In this document: piece by piece, positions 51,858 through 59,831 of the stretch
Position numbering within the stretch: position 1 is the stretch's first letter
Layout: every line of letters begins with the position of its first letter
Program-made: the position numbers and the translations under genes
NCBI RefSeq assembly: GCF_003478995.1
Contig: NZ_QUGI01000002.1
Coordinates: forward strand, 150,024 to 214,023
DNA length: 64,000 nt
From: Pseudoflavonifractor sp. AF19-9AC
GTDB taxonomy: Bacteria; Bacillota; Clostridia; Oscillospirales; Oscillospiraceae
Direction of reading: 5' to 3'
The notes under the pieces: generated by a model
Databases searched by the model: none
What the model was told of the DNA's origin: nothing
Seen by the model: only the letters and a program-made list of their open reading frames with translations

Positions 51858-51905
51858 TTTGATAACCTCCATATAATATTCCCGAAGGAAGGAGGTTTGG
51901 GGCAA

Positions 51906-51968
51906 TTACTTCACCATACCTCCTTCCACCATTACAATCTCCTTTTTATTTGCGTTCATGTTCTTCAT
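51906..51968 (-). CDS. 20-residue leader peptide of the RsgA-like gene
   Basis: MKNMNANKKEIVMVEGGMVK, preceded by AAAGGAG eight bases before the ATG. The stop lies about 50 bases before the RsgA-like start. Its GTAATGGTGGAAGGAGG end holds a second ribosome-site-like sequence. No T-tract hairpin is seen between, so control would be translational. This form is typical of leaders that sense ribosome-acting compounds; that is inference. A TATAAT on the minus strand at 52006-52001 is the likely promoter. Confidence 0.6.
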   Translation of the reverse strand: MKNMNANKKEIVMVEGGMVK

Positions 51969-52086
51969 AAAAACACGCTCCTTTCATTCAATATTTTTTG
52001 ATTATATCATTTGTTGGGGCTGATGGGAATAGACAAATCGTAAAGATCGCTGCATAGAACTGTCCCCAAAGGACATCCATAAACAC

Positions 52087-52115
52087 TTGATTTTTTGCGG
52101 TAGCTATAGTAGAAT
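52087..52115 (+). promoter_or_regulatory. promoter of the GNAT-GNAT-MBL operon
   Basis: TTGATT at 52087-52092, 17 bases, TAGAAT at 52110-52115. Confidence 0.65.
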
Positions 52116-52163
52116 CTTAGAAAATATTGTATGCTTGTCTTACTCCCCGGGGTTAGACATCGG

Positions 52164-52228
52164 AAGCATTGAAACCAGTTCCGTCAGGGCCGCAATTGCG
52201 GAAGGAATAGGTTTCAATGCTTATTTTT
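52164..52228 (+). terminator. leader hairpin with T-tail before the GNAT operon (attenuator-like)
   Basis: A 13-bp stem AAGCATTGAAACC/GGTTTCAATGCTT (52164-52176 with 52210-52222) encloses the palindrome CCGCAATTGCGG (52190-52201) and is followed by ATTTTTAC. It lies between promoter and first gene, so it would attenuate the operon. Confidence 0.65.
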
Positions 52229-52245
52229 ACATAAGGGGAACAGAT

Positions 52246-52668
52246 ATGTTACACATGGAGGTATATCCTGCACTTCCGACAGAGGCCGCATCGATCCGGA
52301 AGGAAGTATTTATGGAGGAGCAGGGGTTTGTGGAGGAGTTTGATGAGATCGACCATCAGGCTCGGCATATTGTGGTGTTCAACGGAGAAGTTCCGGTTGG
52401 AACCTGCCGCTTTTATTGGGACCAGGAGAGAAACTCTTATGTTCTGGGAAGAGTTGCAGTCCGAAAAGCATTCCGTGGTCAGTCTCTGGGTCTGATGCTT
52501 GTCCAGGAATGCGAAAGGCAAGTGATTGCATCAAAGGCAAATAAACTGTTTCTTGCCGCTCAGGTTCGTGTAAAAGAGTTTTACGAAAAGCAAGGATATA
52601 CAGCAATAGGACGGGAGTTTCTGGAAGAATACTGCCCGCATATATGGATGTATAAAACCTTATCCTAA
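52246..52668 (+). CDS. GNAT N-acetyltransferase, ElaA-like
   Basis: 140 residues, the usual ElaA size. VFMEEQGFVEEFDEIDHQAR near residue 18 and LGRVAVRKAFRGQSLGLMLV (acetyl-CoA loop) are typical. AAGGGGAAC precedes ATG 52246; the open frame upstream runs through the leader hairpin. First gene of a three-gene operon. Confidence 0.9.
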   Translation: MLHMEVYPALPTEAASIRKEVFMEEQGFVEEFDEIDHQARHIVVFNGEVPVGTCRFYWDQERNSYVLGRVAVRKAFRGQSLGLMLVQECERQVIASKANKLFLAAQVRVKEFYEKQGYTAIGREFLEEYCPHIWMYKTLS

Positions 52669-52685
52669 GGAGGCAATGTGTTGTT

Positions 52686-53156
52686 ATGGAGATCTTAATG
52701 CTCAGAGAGCACAGAGAGTGTATCAAAAGAGCTGCCGCATGGTTCCATGCAAAATGGGGTGTTCCCCAAGAGGCGTATGAAGAAAGTATGCTTGCGTGTT
52801 TGGAGAAGAATACCGCGATTCCACAATGGTATCTTGCTGTCCACCGGGCAGAAATCATTGGAGGTGTCGGTGTCATAGAAAATGACTTTCATGACAGAAA
52901 AGATCTCTCCCCCAACCTGTGTGCATTATTTGTGGAGGAAGCATGGCGGAATCAAGGAATTGCCGGTAAATTGCTTCAATTTATATGCGATGATATGGAG
53001 GAATGGAATATCCATACCCTGTATCTGCTGACGGAGCATACTTCGTTTTATGAACGATACGATTGGGAATATATATGCACGGCGAAAAGTGAAGACGGCG
53101 AGACCATGCGCATCTATCAGTCCCCAGTTCGGTTAAGGAGTGATGTCATTGGATAA
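52686..53156 (+). CDS. GNAT N-acetyltransferase
   Basis: 156 residues. LCALFVEEAWRNQGIAGKLL is motif A, and LYLLTEHTSFYERYDWEYIC is the C-terminal GNAT strand. AAGGAGG precedes the ATG. It overlaps the MBL gene by eight bases. Aminoglycoside- or peptide-acetylating relatives exist, but the substrate cannot be read from sequence. Confidence 0.88.
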   Translation: MEILMLREHRECIKRAAAWFHAKWGVPQEAYEESMLACLEKNTAIPQWYLAVHRAEIIGGVGVIENDFHDRKDLSPNLCALFVEEAWRNQGIAGKLLQFICDDMEEWNIHTLYLLTEHTSFYERYDWEYICTAKSEDGETMRIYQSPVRLRSDVIG

Positions 53157-53850
53157 ACGATATCAGGTGCTGGACCTATGTTATACTTTTCAGAATATGC
53201 AGCAGAATTTGCATCCTGTGGTACTGTTCGGTAACAGGGATGTGGTTTTGGTAGACTGCGGTTATCCCGGTTCTTTGAAGTTGTTACAGAGAGAGCTCTC
53301 AAAATACCGTATTCCACCAGAAAGCATCACAAAATTGCTGCTGACGCACCAGGACGATGATCATATTGGAGCTGCGGCAGAGCTAAAAGAGGCTTATCCA
53401 ACCATTCAAATCATGGCTTCCGGTATCGAACAGCCTTACTTATGCGGGGAAAAGAAAAATCTCCGACTTCAGCAGGCTGAACAGCTTCAGAAACTTTTGC
53501 CGCCAGATCAGCAAGAATTTGGCAATCAGTTTTGTCAACGATATCGAGAATTAAAGCCCATTGGGATCGATTCCGTAATCGCACACGGCGAACATTTTGA
53601 TTGGGGCGGCGGATGTGAGATCGTTGCAACACCCGGTCATACACCGGGTCATGTATCCATTCGCGCATCGGATAACAGCTTTTTCATTACGGGAGACGCT
53701 GCGGTTTTGGAAAATGGAAAATTAGCAGTTGCAAATCCCGATTATTGTCTTGATATAGATACTGCAAAGCATTCCCTGGCTCAAATTTTACACTATAAAA
53801 GCCATACTTATATTTGCTTCCACGGCGGTGAATGGCAGATAGGTGGTTGA
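53149..53850 (+). CDS. MBL-fold hydrolase with HxDxDH metal motif
   Basis: 233 residues. LLLTHQDDDHIGAAAELKEA carries the metal site as H-Q-D-D-D-H, so Asp replaces the second His of the usual HxHxDH. ATPGHTPGHVSI, FITGDA and the final CFHGG provide the other ligands. This variant is common in YflN-like hydrolases. The TTG at 53149 is 8 bases after AAGGAG; the ATG at 53143 is too close. Last gene of the operon. Confidence 0.87.
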   Translation: MDKRYQVLDLCYTFQNMQQNLHPVVLFGNRDVVLVDCGYPGSLKLLQRELSKYRIPPESITKLLLTHQDDDHIGAAAELKEAYPTIQIMASGIEQPYLCGEKKNLRLQQAEQLQKLLPPDQQEFGNQFCQRYRELKPIGIDSVIAHGEHFDWGGGCEIVATPGHTPGHVSIRASDNSFFITGDAAVLENGKLAVANPDYCLDIDTAKHSLAQILHYKSHTYICFHGGEWQIGG

Positions 53851-53859
53851 GAGTGTAAG

Positions 53860-54105
53860 CTACCCATGTAAGAGGCCGAGCAGGAAATCGAAACTTGCCA
53901 CCAACAGCTTATCGAACGCTTGGAAAAACTCGAGAGGAAGTTAGTTTTACGGAGCATCGACGCGCAGAACCTGATGATAGAGCAACGCTCCGTGGACAGC
54001 TTTATCTGCGGATTCCGTCTGGCGTGGGAACTGGCAAACGAACTGAATCATTTTGAAACGAACAGGCATCCATCTCCAGTAGAAGAAGCGGAGATGGATG
54101 CCTGA
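53860..54105 (+). pseudogene. truncated paralogue of the 46104 small protein
   Basis: Similarity to the 95-residue protein begins at LPM (53860), is interrupted at once by TAA (53869), and continues as EAEQEIETCHQQLIERLEKL, SFICGFRLAWELANELNHFE to the TGA at 54105. About 20 N-terminal codons are missing; they were lost at the junction with the MBL gene ten bases upstream. The terminal hairpin is intact. It marks the left border of the mobilizable element or the right border of the accessory island. Confidence 0.8.
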
Positions 54106-54113
54106 TTCTATCC

Positions 54114-54986
54114 CTACTTAATGACAAGGGTGCCGCCCAGCCGATACCGGCACAGCCCAAACCCTGTTTCGGATCGCTCCAAAATGGCCTCCGGGATCTG
54201 CTTGAGATACTTTCGCCCAAAGCTGGTGGTGCCGAAGTATGCATCGAAGTTGGCCACCGGCAGCACCACCCAGTCGGAATCCTCGGGCTTGTTGGCAAGG
54301 TAGTAGGACACCAGCGTCTCAACCATCTCCACTGGAACACCCTTGGGCGTGAGGCTGCGAAGTTGCACCACCAATGCGAGTGGAAGTATCGGTTCCTCCG
54401 TCCGGAGCGGCCCCAGCTCCAGAGCCTGGGCCAGAAAGCTGTCAAACCGCAGGCCCCACTGCCCCTTGGTGGTGGGGGCGAACAAGGGGATCTGCATCTG
54501 GATCACCTTGTCCCGCCAGGCCCGGTCAAAGCCCTTCTCAATGGCGGCACACTTCTTCTGGGCGCTGCTGGATACCTTCCCTGGATTCTCCCGCACAAAA
54601 GCCACCACCCGATGCACATGGCGGTGAAACCATCCGCTGCCGTTTTCATCTACAAGACCATGGAATTCCGAATGAAGGTTCCTAAAATCACTGCCGAACT
54701 GCCACGCCTCCCGGGGCGTGGCTTTTTTGCTGTCCGGCACACTGCACCAGGCACACAGGCCCCGCTTGGCATAGTCGATGCGTTCCCGGGGTGCTTCGGC
54801 GGGGCTGCCATCCTCATTATGAAACGCAAACCCTCTTGCCAGGATGGTCAGCACCCGGTTGAGTCCCTCGAAATCCAAAATGGTGTCGAAGGTAAAGCGG
54901 CCCAGGTAGGTGGTGTCCTGCTTGTTCCGGGCGGTGTAGTTTACTGCACCGGTGTAGTCCTGAAATTCCTTCCACTCATTCAGCAT
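54114..54986 (-). CDS. unknown partner of the polymerase-like protein
   Basis: 290 residues, soluble, no family recognised. The start MLNEWKEFQDYTGAVNYTAR overlaps the polymerase-like gene's stop by 11 bases, so the two are made together. Visible blocks: RFTFDTILDFEGLNRVLTIL, a CAWC pair near residue 82, SGWFHRHVHRVVAFVRENPG (His-rich), and VVLPVANFDAYFGTTSFGRK near the end. It has no nuclease, helicase or HTH motif I can name. Tight coupling suggests a subunit, a loader or a toxin/antitoxin-like modulator of the polymerase. Confidence 0.8.
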   Translation of the reverse strand: MLNEWKEFQDYTGAVNYTARNKQDTTYLGRFTFDTILDFEGLNRVLTILARGFAFHNEDGSPAEAPRERIDYAKRGLCAWCSVPDSKKATPREAWQFGSDFRNLHSEFHGLVDENGSGWFHRHVHRVVAFVRENPGKVSSSAQKKCAAIEKGFDRAWRDKVIQMQIPLFAPTTKGQWGLRFDSFLAQALELGPLRTEEPILPLALVVQLRSLTPKGVPVEMVETLVSYYLANKPEDSDWVVLPVANFDAYFGTTSFGRKYLKQIPEAILERSETGFGLCRYRLGGTLVIK

Positions 54987-57900
54987 GATCCACCTCCAGC
55001 ACATGTTCCTCAATGTGGTCCGGCAGCAGATCCCACAGCAGGTTCCGCTTACCCAGAGCCACCACATAGGGTACCGCCAGGCTGGGCCGGACGGTCTTAT
55101 TCAGCAGCTTGCGGCAGACCTTGGACACCACAGCCCGCTCGTTGCCGCTGAAGGGAGCAGACAGATAGGCCTCCATCATCTTCTGGAAGGCCGGGGAGTC
55201 CGCCGGGCGGCGGAGCTGCTTCCGTTCCCGGGCTGTCGCCAGATCGTCCATATCACAGACCAAATCTCCCAGCAGACGGAACCCGCCGTGGCGGAAGTCG
55301 GTCAGAAGATCATAGTAGTCCGCCGCCTCCGGCAGATGCCCCTGCAGAAATGTTTCTCTCTGTCCTTCTGCCAGCAGGTGCCACTGCTGGTCCACGATGG
55401 CCTTTCGCAGAGCGGTGATACGCTCCGGGGAAAGCTGCTGGAAGAAGGCGTACAGCTCGTCGCTGTCGTAGAGCTCCTCTTGTCCTCTGGCGTAGAGGAT
55501 GCGATCAATGTCCGTTTTTCGCTGCTGTCCCTTGGCAGGGGCGCGGCAGGCCCGGATGCGGGAGAGACAGTGCTCGTAGTCCCACAGCAAGGCAGAAACA
55601 GAAGAAAGAATGTTCTCATTCAGCTGTTTCTTCCAACTTCGTTCCTGGGCGAAGGTAAATAGTTCGCTATCCTTCGCTGGTTTCTCCTGAATCTTGGGCG
55701 TGTTGCGCTCCAGCTGGCGGGCCAGCCAGGGCAGCCGTTCCACCGGGGAGTCCACCGTGTCCCAGTCGATCCCAGCAAAGAAGGTCTCCAGCCGCTCCCG
55801 GTGGGTGGGCTCGTACCAGGCGCGGCGGCGCTCCTCTGCACGCTCCAACAGATATTTGTACTGGAGGAAAGGAGTGCGCTTTACCTTCCGTCCGCCCAGA
55901 AATTCATCCAGATTGGGCCGTACACCGGTCTTGGCCGCGTCGATCTCCAGCCCGCTGTAGATGGCCAGGGCTTCCAAGTCCCGGCGGCACCGCTTGCGCT
56001 CCTCCAGGTCGGCGTGGTCGTTGTAGGCGATGACGCTGCGGTCCAGGGCGGCGTTGCAGATCTGTCCGATGCGGGCGGCAAAGGTGTTTTCCACCGTCTG
56101 AAACCGGGCCTGCCAGTCGTTGGCGTCGGACTTAGGTGCGGACAAGGATGGAATTTTCAGCAGGGGCAGGTTGGCATTGTTGGAGAACTGCTGATGGACA
56201 TCGTAATCATAGTTCCGCTTCACACAGCGGTTCAGGATGGGATCGGCAATGGTCTTGATGAGGTCGCCGTCGTAGTCAGCGCCGCCCAGCCGCTCCGCTG
56301 CCAAACTGTCAGCGGTCACCATGACCACATCGGTGAGGTGGCCCAGGTAGTGTTGGCGCAGGTCGTCTCCCTCTGGGTACACCGACAGCTGCAATTCCTC
56401 GTTCCGGGCGATGTGAGGGTTGCGGAGAAGGGTGCAGCTGTCCTCATGGTCATAGGCTGCACCAGGAGCAAAGAAACAGTCCTCCGCGAAGAAGTCTCCC
56501 AGCACTTGGTTGCAGAAGTCCCGCTCACCGGGCAACTGGAACACACGGGGCGCGATCAACTGCTGCAGCAGTTCCAGCAGATCACCGGAGAGGAAGCGGT
56601 TGTCCCCGGGCACCAGCAACCGCCCAACGGCGTAGCCTCGGAGGATCTTCCGGGCCTGCCCATCCAGCTGTTCCACGTAAATAGGCTCGCGGATAAACTT
56701 CGGGTTTTTCTCCAGCACCCGGGCCATAATGTGCGCGCGGCTTCCCTTGGGTTGGTTCAGGCCCCGGCAAAAGTATTCCTGCTGATATGCTTCATTGGCA
56801 CGGAAGTTATAGTAGGCCGTCTCGGTGGCCTTGGTCAGCCACTGCCGGGGATCGTCCTCCGGGCTGTGGTCCCAGCCCTCCGGCAGGTCGGCGGGGCGAA
56901 ATTCCTCCGGCTGAATGGAGAGGGTGGAGAGGAACTGGTAGTTGAGCTCCACCAGTTTCTCCGGCTCCGTCTTGCTCAGGTTGGTGATGTACAGGGCGTG
57001 GTTATATTCCCGGAAGGCATCCCAGTAGTCCTCCCAGGTCATACCATTCTCCTGCAGCCAGCCGTATGCCTTGAACTGACTGCGGGTGAGGATGATGTCC
57101 ACACTGCGGACAGGGTGCGCCTTGCCCCAGATGTCCACAATGGTCAGGGTGCCGCTGCGCTTCAAAAAATCCTTGAAGTCCACCTGGTGGAGCATCCCCT
57201 TGATGTAGGGCATACGGATCTGGAAGGAGGTGTGGGTGTGGATGCCGCAGCAGGCCTTGTCCACTACCTCCGCATACTCTTTGGAGATGAGGCCCACGCC
57301 GTCAAAGCAGGTGATGTCCAGATCTTCCAGTGTATCCGCCCGGTAGAAGGTTCCCGGTTCTCTGCCTTCCCGCAGGGTGATGACAGGGGCTCGCTCCACT
57401 CTCTTGGATGGATTGTCTATGACGATGACCCGGTGATTTTTGTCAATGCGGATGCCGTCCACCCGGGTTCCACTGGAGAACATGAGACCATTGTAGGCGT
57501 AGAGTTTACTGAGCTGGCAGCGTCTCAGTTCCATATTCAGCATGATCCGCTGGCGTATGGGTTCATACAGATCCGCCCGGATGAAGGAGAGGCGGGACTG
57601 ACGGCTCATGCTGGCGGAGCGCTCATAGGCCACATAGCGGCAGGGGCCGCTGCCGAAGTCCAGGGTGATCCCCTCGGGGCGGAACATATCTCTGGCCTTC
57701 TCCCGGCGGGCCTGCTGCGTCTTTCCGGTTCCGCGCCGGTCAAAGATTCCGGCGAAGTCCATATAGAACAGCACATCGGAAAGCGCTGTGACTTTCTCAT
57801 CGCTACGCTCCCGCCAGCCCTCCCCGTGGAGTTGGTACATCAGCTGATGAAACATGGCGCAGCTGTCCTGCTCGTGCCTGGCACCCGGTACCTTGCAGTG

Positions 57901-58005
57901 CTCGGTGGCACTGTGGTTCAGGGTAAAGGTGAAAACGCCGTCTTGCTCCGCGGCATAACTCATCACCGCCCGGGCAGAGAGCTCGTAGATCTGATAGGTC
58001 GCCAT
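54976..58005 (-). CDS. single-chain RNA-polymerase-like protein (QDE-1/YonO type), DYDGD motif
   Basis: 1009 residues. In the C-terminal half, ILRGYAVGRLLVPGDNRFLS (around residues 455-473) is followed by HLTDVVMVTADSLAAERLGG and ADYDGDLIKTIADP. D577, D579 and D581 match the DxDGD that binds catalytic Mg2+ in eukaryotic-type RNA-dependent RNA polymerases (QDE-1) and phage YonO. The preceding DVVMVTADS also fits that family (DVVVFSxxG). The N-terminal 400 residues contain a beta-rich region (SSGTRVDGIRIDKNHRVIVI). It is far too short for RpoC and lacks its zinc motifs. GGAGGTGAGCC precedes the ATG. It probably makes RNA from DNA or RNA templates; the template is unknown. Confidence 0.75.
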   Translation of the reverse strand: MATYQIYELSARAVMSYAAEQDGVFTFTLNHSATEHCKVPGARHEQDSCAMFHQLMYQLHGEGWRERSDEKVTALSDVLFYMDFAGIFDRRGTGKTQQARREKARDMFRPEGITLDFGSGPCRYVAYERSASMSRQSRLSFIRADLYEPIRQRIMLNMELRRCQLSKLYAYNGLMFSSGTRVDGIRIDKNHRVIVIDNPSKRVERAPVITLREGREPGTFYRADTLEDLDITCFDGVGLISKEYAEVVDKACCGIHTHTSFQIRMPYIKGMLHQVDFKDFLKRSGTLTIVDIWGKAHPVRSVDIILTRSQFKAYGWLQENGMTWEDYWDAFREYNHALYITNLSKTEPEKLVELNYQFLSTLSIQPEEFRPADLPEGWDHSPEDDPRQWLTKATETAYYNFRANEAYQQEYFCRGLNQPKGSRAHIMARVLEKNPKFIREPIYVEQLDGQARKILRGYAVGRLLVPGDNRFLSGDLLELLQQLIAPRVFQLPGERDFCNQVLGDFFAEDCFFAPGAAYDHEDSCTLLRNPHIARNEELQLSVYPEGDDLRQHYLGHLTDVVMVTADSLAAERLGGADYDGDLIKTIADPILNRCVKRNYDYDVHQQFSNNANLPLLKIPSLSAPKSDANDWQARFQTVENTFAARIGQICNAALDRSVIAYNDHADLEERKRCRRDLEALAIYSGLEIDAAKTGVRPNLDEFLGGRKVKRTPFLQYKYLLERAEERRRAWYEPTHRERLETFFAGIDWDTVDSPVERLPWLARQLERNTPKIQEKPAKDSELFTFAQERSWKKQLNENILSSVSALLWDYEHCLSRIRACRAPAKGQQRKTDIDRILYARGQEELYDSDELYAFFQQLSPERITALRKAIVDQQWHLLAEGQRETFLQGHLPEAADYYDLLTDFRHGGFRLLGDLVCDMDDLATARERKQLRRPADSPAFQKMMEAYLSAPFSGNERAVVSKVCRKLLNKTVRPSLAVPYVVALGKRNLLWDLLPDHIEEHVLEVDHAE

Positions 58006-58026
58006 TGGCTCACCTCCGTTTGCTCT

Positions 58027-58054
58027 ATTCTACCACAAACCATTTCAAAATCAA
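58027..58054 (-). promoter_or_regulatory. promoter of the polymerase-like operon
   Basis: Minus strand TTGATT (58054-58049), 16 bases, TAGAAT (58032-58027); the ATG is 22 bases further on. Confidence 0.6.
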
Positions 58055-58065
58055 AATGGATACTA

Positions 58066-58095
58066 CTCCCACTTCTTTTGAGGTGGGAGCTTTTT
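58066..58095 (+). terminator. terminator before the RepA-like gene
   Basis: An 8-9-bp stem CTCCCACTT/AGGTGGGAG (58066-58074 with 58081-58089, one G-U) then CTTTTTG. It lies about 33 bases upstream of the RepA-like ATG, so it may be an attenuator. Confidence 0.65.
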
Positions 58096-58127
58096 GCGTT
58101 CAAATTCTTGAAATGGAGGTACTAAAC

Positions 58128-59204
58128 ATGAACAACAAAATGAACCATCCCCTGATCACAGTGGACGGCAGAACCCTGATGGATCGTCCGCTGGAGCCGC
58201 CCAATTTTGTGGTGGATACCCTGATCTCTCAGGGTCTGCACATCCTGGCTGGCTCACCAAAGGTGGGCAAGTCCTGGCTTGCTCTATGGCTGGCGGTGAC
58301 AGTTGCCTAGGGAGAACCGGTCTGGAACATGACCACCAGGCAGGGCACCACCCTCTATCTCTGTCTGAAGGATTCCGTCCTCCGCATCCAGAACCGGCTG
58401 TTTGAGATCACCGAGGACGCACCAAGCAGCGTCCACTTCTGTACCGAGTGCGACCTCATCGGTCAGGGACTGGAGGAACAGGTGGACGCATTTGTCGCCG
58501 CACACCCCGACACCGTGCTGGTCATTATCGACACTCTGCAGATGGTCCGTCCGATCCACGACGCCACCTACGCCAATGACTACCGGGATCTGTCTGTGCT
58601 CAAGCGGCTGGCAGACCGGCACGGTATCGCCATCCTGCTCATCCACCATCTGAGGAAAGAAAAGGCGGAAGACGTGTTCCATCGGATCTCCGGCACCACC
58701 GCTATCAGCGGTGCAGTGGATTCCAGCTTCACGCTGGTGGAAGAGAAGCGGGGCAGCGGCAGGGCCAGACTGACCTGCGTGGGCCGGGACATCGAATACC
58801 GGGAACTGGAGCTTCGCCGCAGCGAGGAAAATGTGTGGGAGCTGGTTTCGGACAGCAGAGAAGAACCCGTGCTGCGCGAGGATCGGATCGTCGTTCTCCT
58901 CTCTGCGTTTATGAGCAGCAGAACAATATTTATCGGCACTCCCACGGAGCTCTCCGAAAAGATCGACCCTGACAGAATCGAAGGGGTAACCCCCAAAAAG
59001 ATTTCAAGGCTGATCCAGCAAAGCGTTGAGGCCCTAAGAAAAAACGGAATTCAGGCAATGGTGCGCCGCAGCAATGGAAAACGAGTGATTGAGCTGAATC
59101 GTGCCGATAGTGTCGATTTGGAGGGTGCCGGAGAAATCGTCCCTATCGACCCTGTCGGGGCGCTGTGCGGCGATTTGCGGGCAGTTTCCAGGTGCGGCGA
59201 GTAA
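58128..59204 (+). pseudogene. RepA-like AAA/RecA-fold ATPase with an in-frame amber codon
   Basis: One frame from ATG 58128 to 59204, broken only by TAG at 58308-58310. Before it: HILAGSPKVGKSWLALWLAV (Walker A); after it: GEPVWNMTTRQGTTLYLCLK. The expected residue is probably Lys (AAG to TAG). VLVIIDTLQMVR (Walker B), ILLIHHLRKEK and a C-terminal winged-helix-like part follow. This matches the RepA/primase-helicase ATPase of Tn4451-type elements, needed for replication after transfer. Either inactive, suppressed by an amber tRNA, or expressed as two pieces. GGAGG precedes the ATG. Confidence 0.85.
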
Positions 59205-59516
59205 ACTCCCGCAAGGCAAAAGAAACGCCGTGTTGGGCCGCTTGTGGCCGAAGGAGGAGTGCGGGTGTTCGGCGCGGGAGAATCACCTCCAAACAGGGTT
59301 CCCGCCGAAGCCCAGCGCCAGCGGGTTCGGTGGGAGGAGGACAAGCGACAGAGAGAGCGAGCTTTGCCGCTGGCGGCGAAGCGAGGGATTCGTCGTCCGC
59401 TTGGACGACGGCCAGCATCGCGTTTGTCTGGTCACCGGCAAAGCCGCCGCCCGCCTTCCGCATAATTTCCGGGCAGAAGCCCGGACCCACTTTTTCTGCA
59501 ATTTGGAGGAAACGAT
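59205..59516 (+). other. non-coding GC-rich stretch with dispersed repeat
   Basis: 312 bases without a credible gene. It contains the second copy of the 26-bp hairpin repeat at 59305-59330, then a purine tract and GTCGTCCGCTTGGACGAC (a hairpin, 59389-59406). Ends with GGAGGAAACGAT for mobC. An oriT could lie here, upstream of mobC, as in other MOB elements, but I see no nick motif I can name. Confidence 0.45.
59305..59330 (+). repeat. dispersed 26-bp hairpin repeat, copy 2
   Basis: 25 of 26 bases identical to the minus strand at 24663-24638 (C for T in the loop), with similar flanks. CCGAA/TTCGG ends and CCC/GGG inside can pair. Confidence 0.65.
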
Positions 59517-59828
59517 ATGAAAAAAGATATCAAATTCAGCACCCGGATGGCATCCGAAGACCGGGAGGCCATCAAGGAATTGGCGAAACGCTCCGGGATG
59601 TCTATGAGCGATTATGTGACGGCTTGCTGTCTGGGAAAGCAGGTAGTGGTCATCGATGGACTGAAAGAAGTGCTGAAGGAGCTGAAGTCTATCGGCAGAA
59701 ATCTGAATCAGCTTGTCACCCTGGCGCACATGGGGCGCGTCACAGTGATCAATCTGGACGGTGTGCGCCAGGCGTTCTCTGAACTCTGCGCTGCTGTCCG
59801 GCTAATTCTGGAACGAAAGCGGTGGTGA
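59517..59828 (+). CDS. mobC: MobC-like relaxosome accessory protein
   Basis: 103 residues. A ribbon-helix-helix-like N-terminus (KFSTRMASEDREAIKELAKR, then SGMSMSDYV) and the MobC C-terminal helix SIGRNLNQLVTLAHMGRV. It helps the relaxase open the DNA at oriT. GGAGGAAACGAT precedes the ATG. The relaxase gene starts 3 bases after its stop. Confidence 0.92.
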   Translation: MKKDIKFSTRMASEDREAIKELAKRSGMSMSDYVTACCLGKQVVVIDGLKEVLKELKSIGRNLNQLVTLAHMGRVTVINLDGVRQAFSELCAAVRLILERKRW

Positions 59829-59831
59829 AAA

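Noticed and set aside
54976..58005. Reading the DYDGD protein as a split RpoC subunit
   Set aside because: RpoC has NADFDGD and zinc-binding Cys clusters, and is longer and core-genomic; the upstream VGRLLVPGDN and DVVMVTADS blocks fit the single-chain RdRP/YonO group better.
55801..58125. 774-codon frame antisense to the polymerase-like gene
   Set aside because: The translation is a V/G/L/H-rich shadow without motifs; the opposite frame has a ribosome site, promoter and family motifs.
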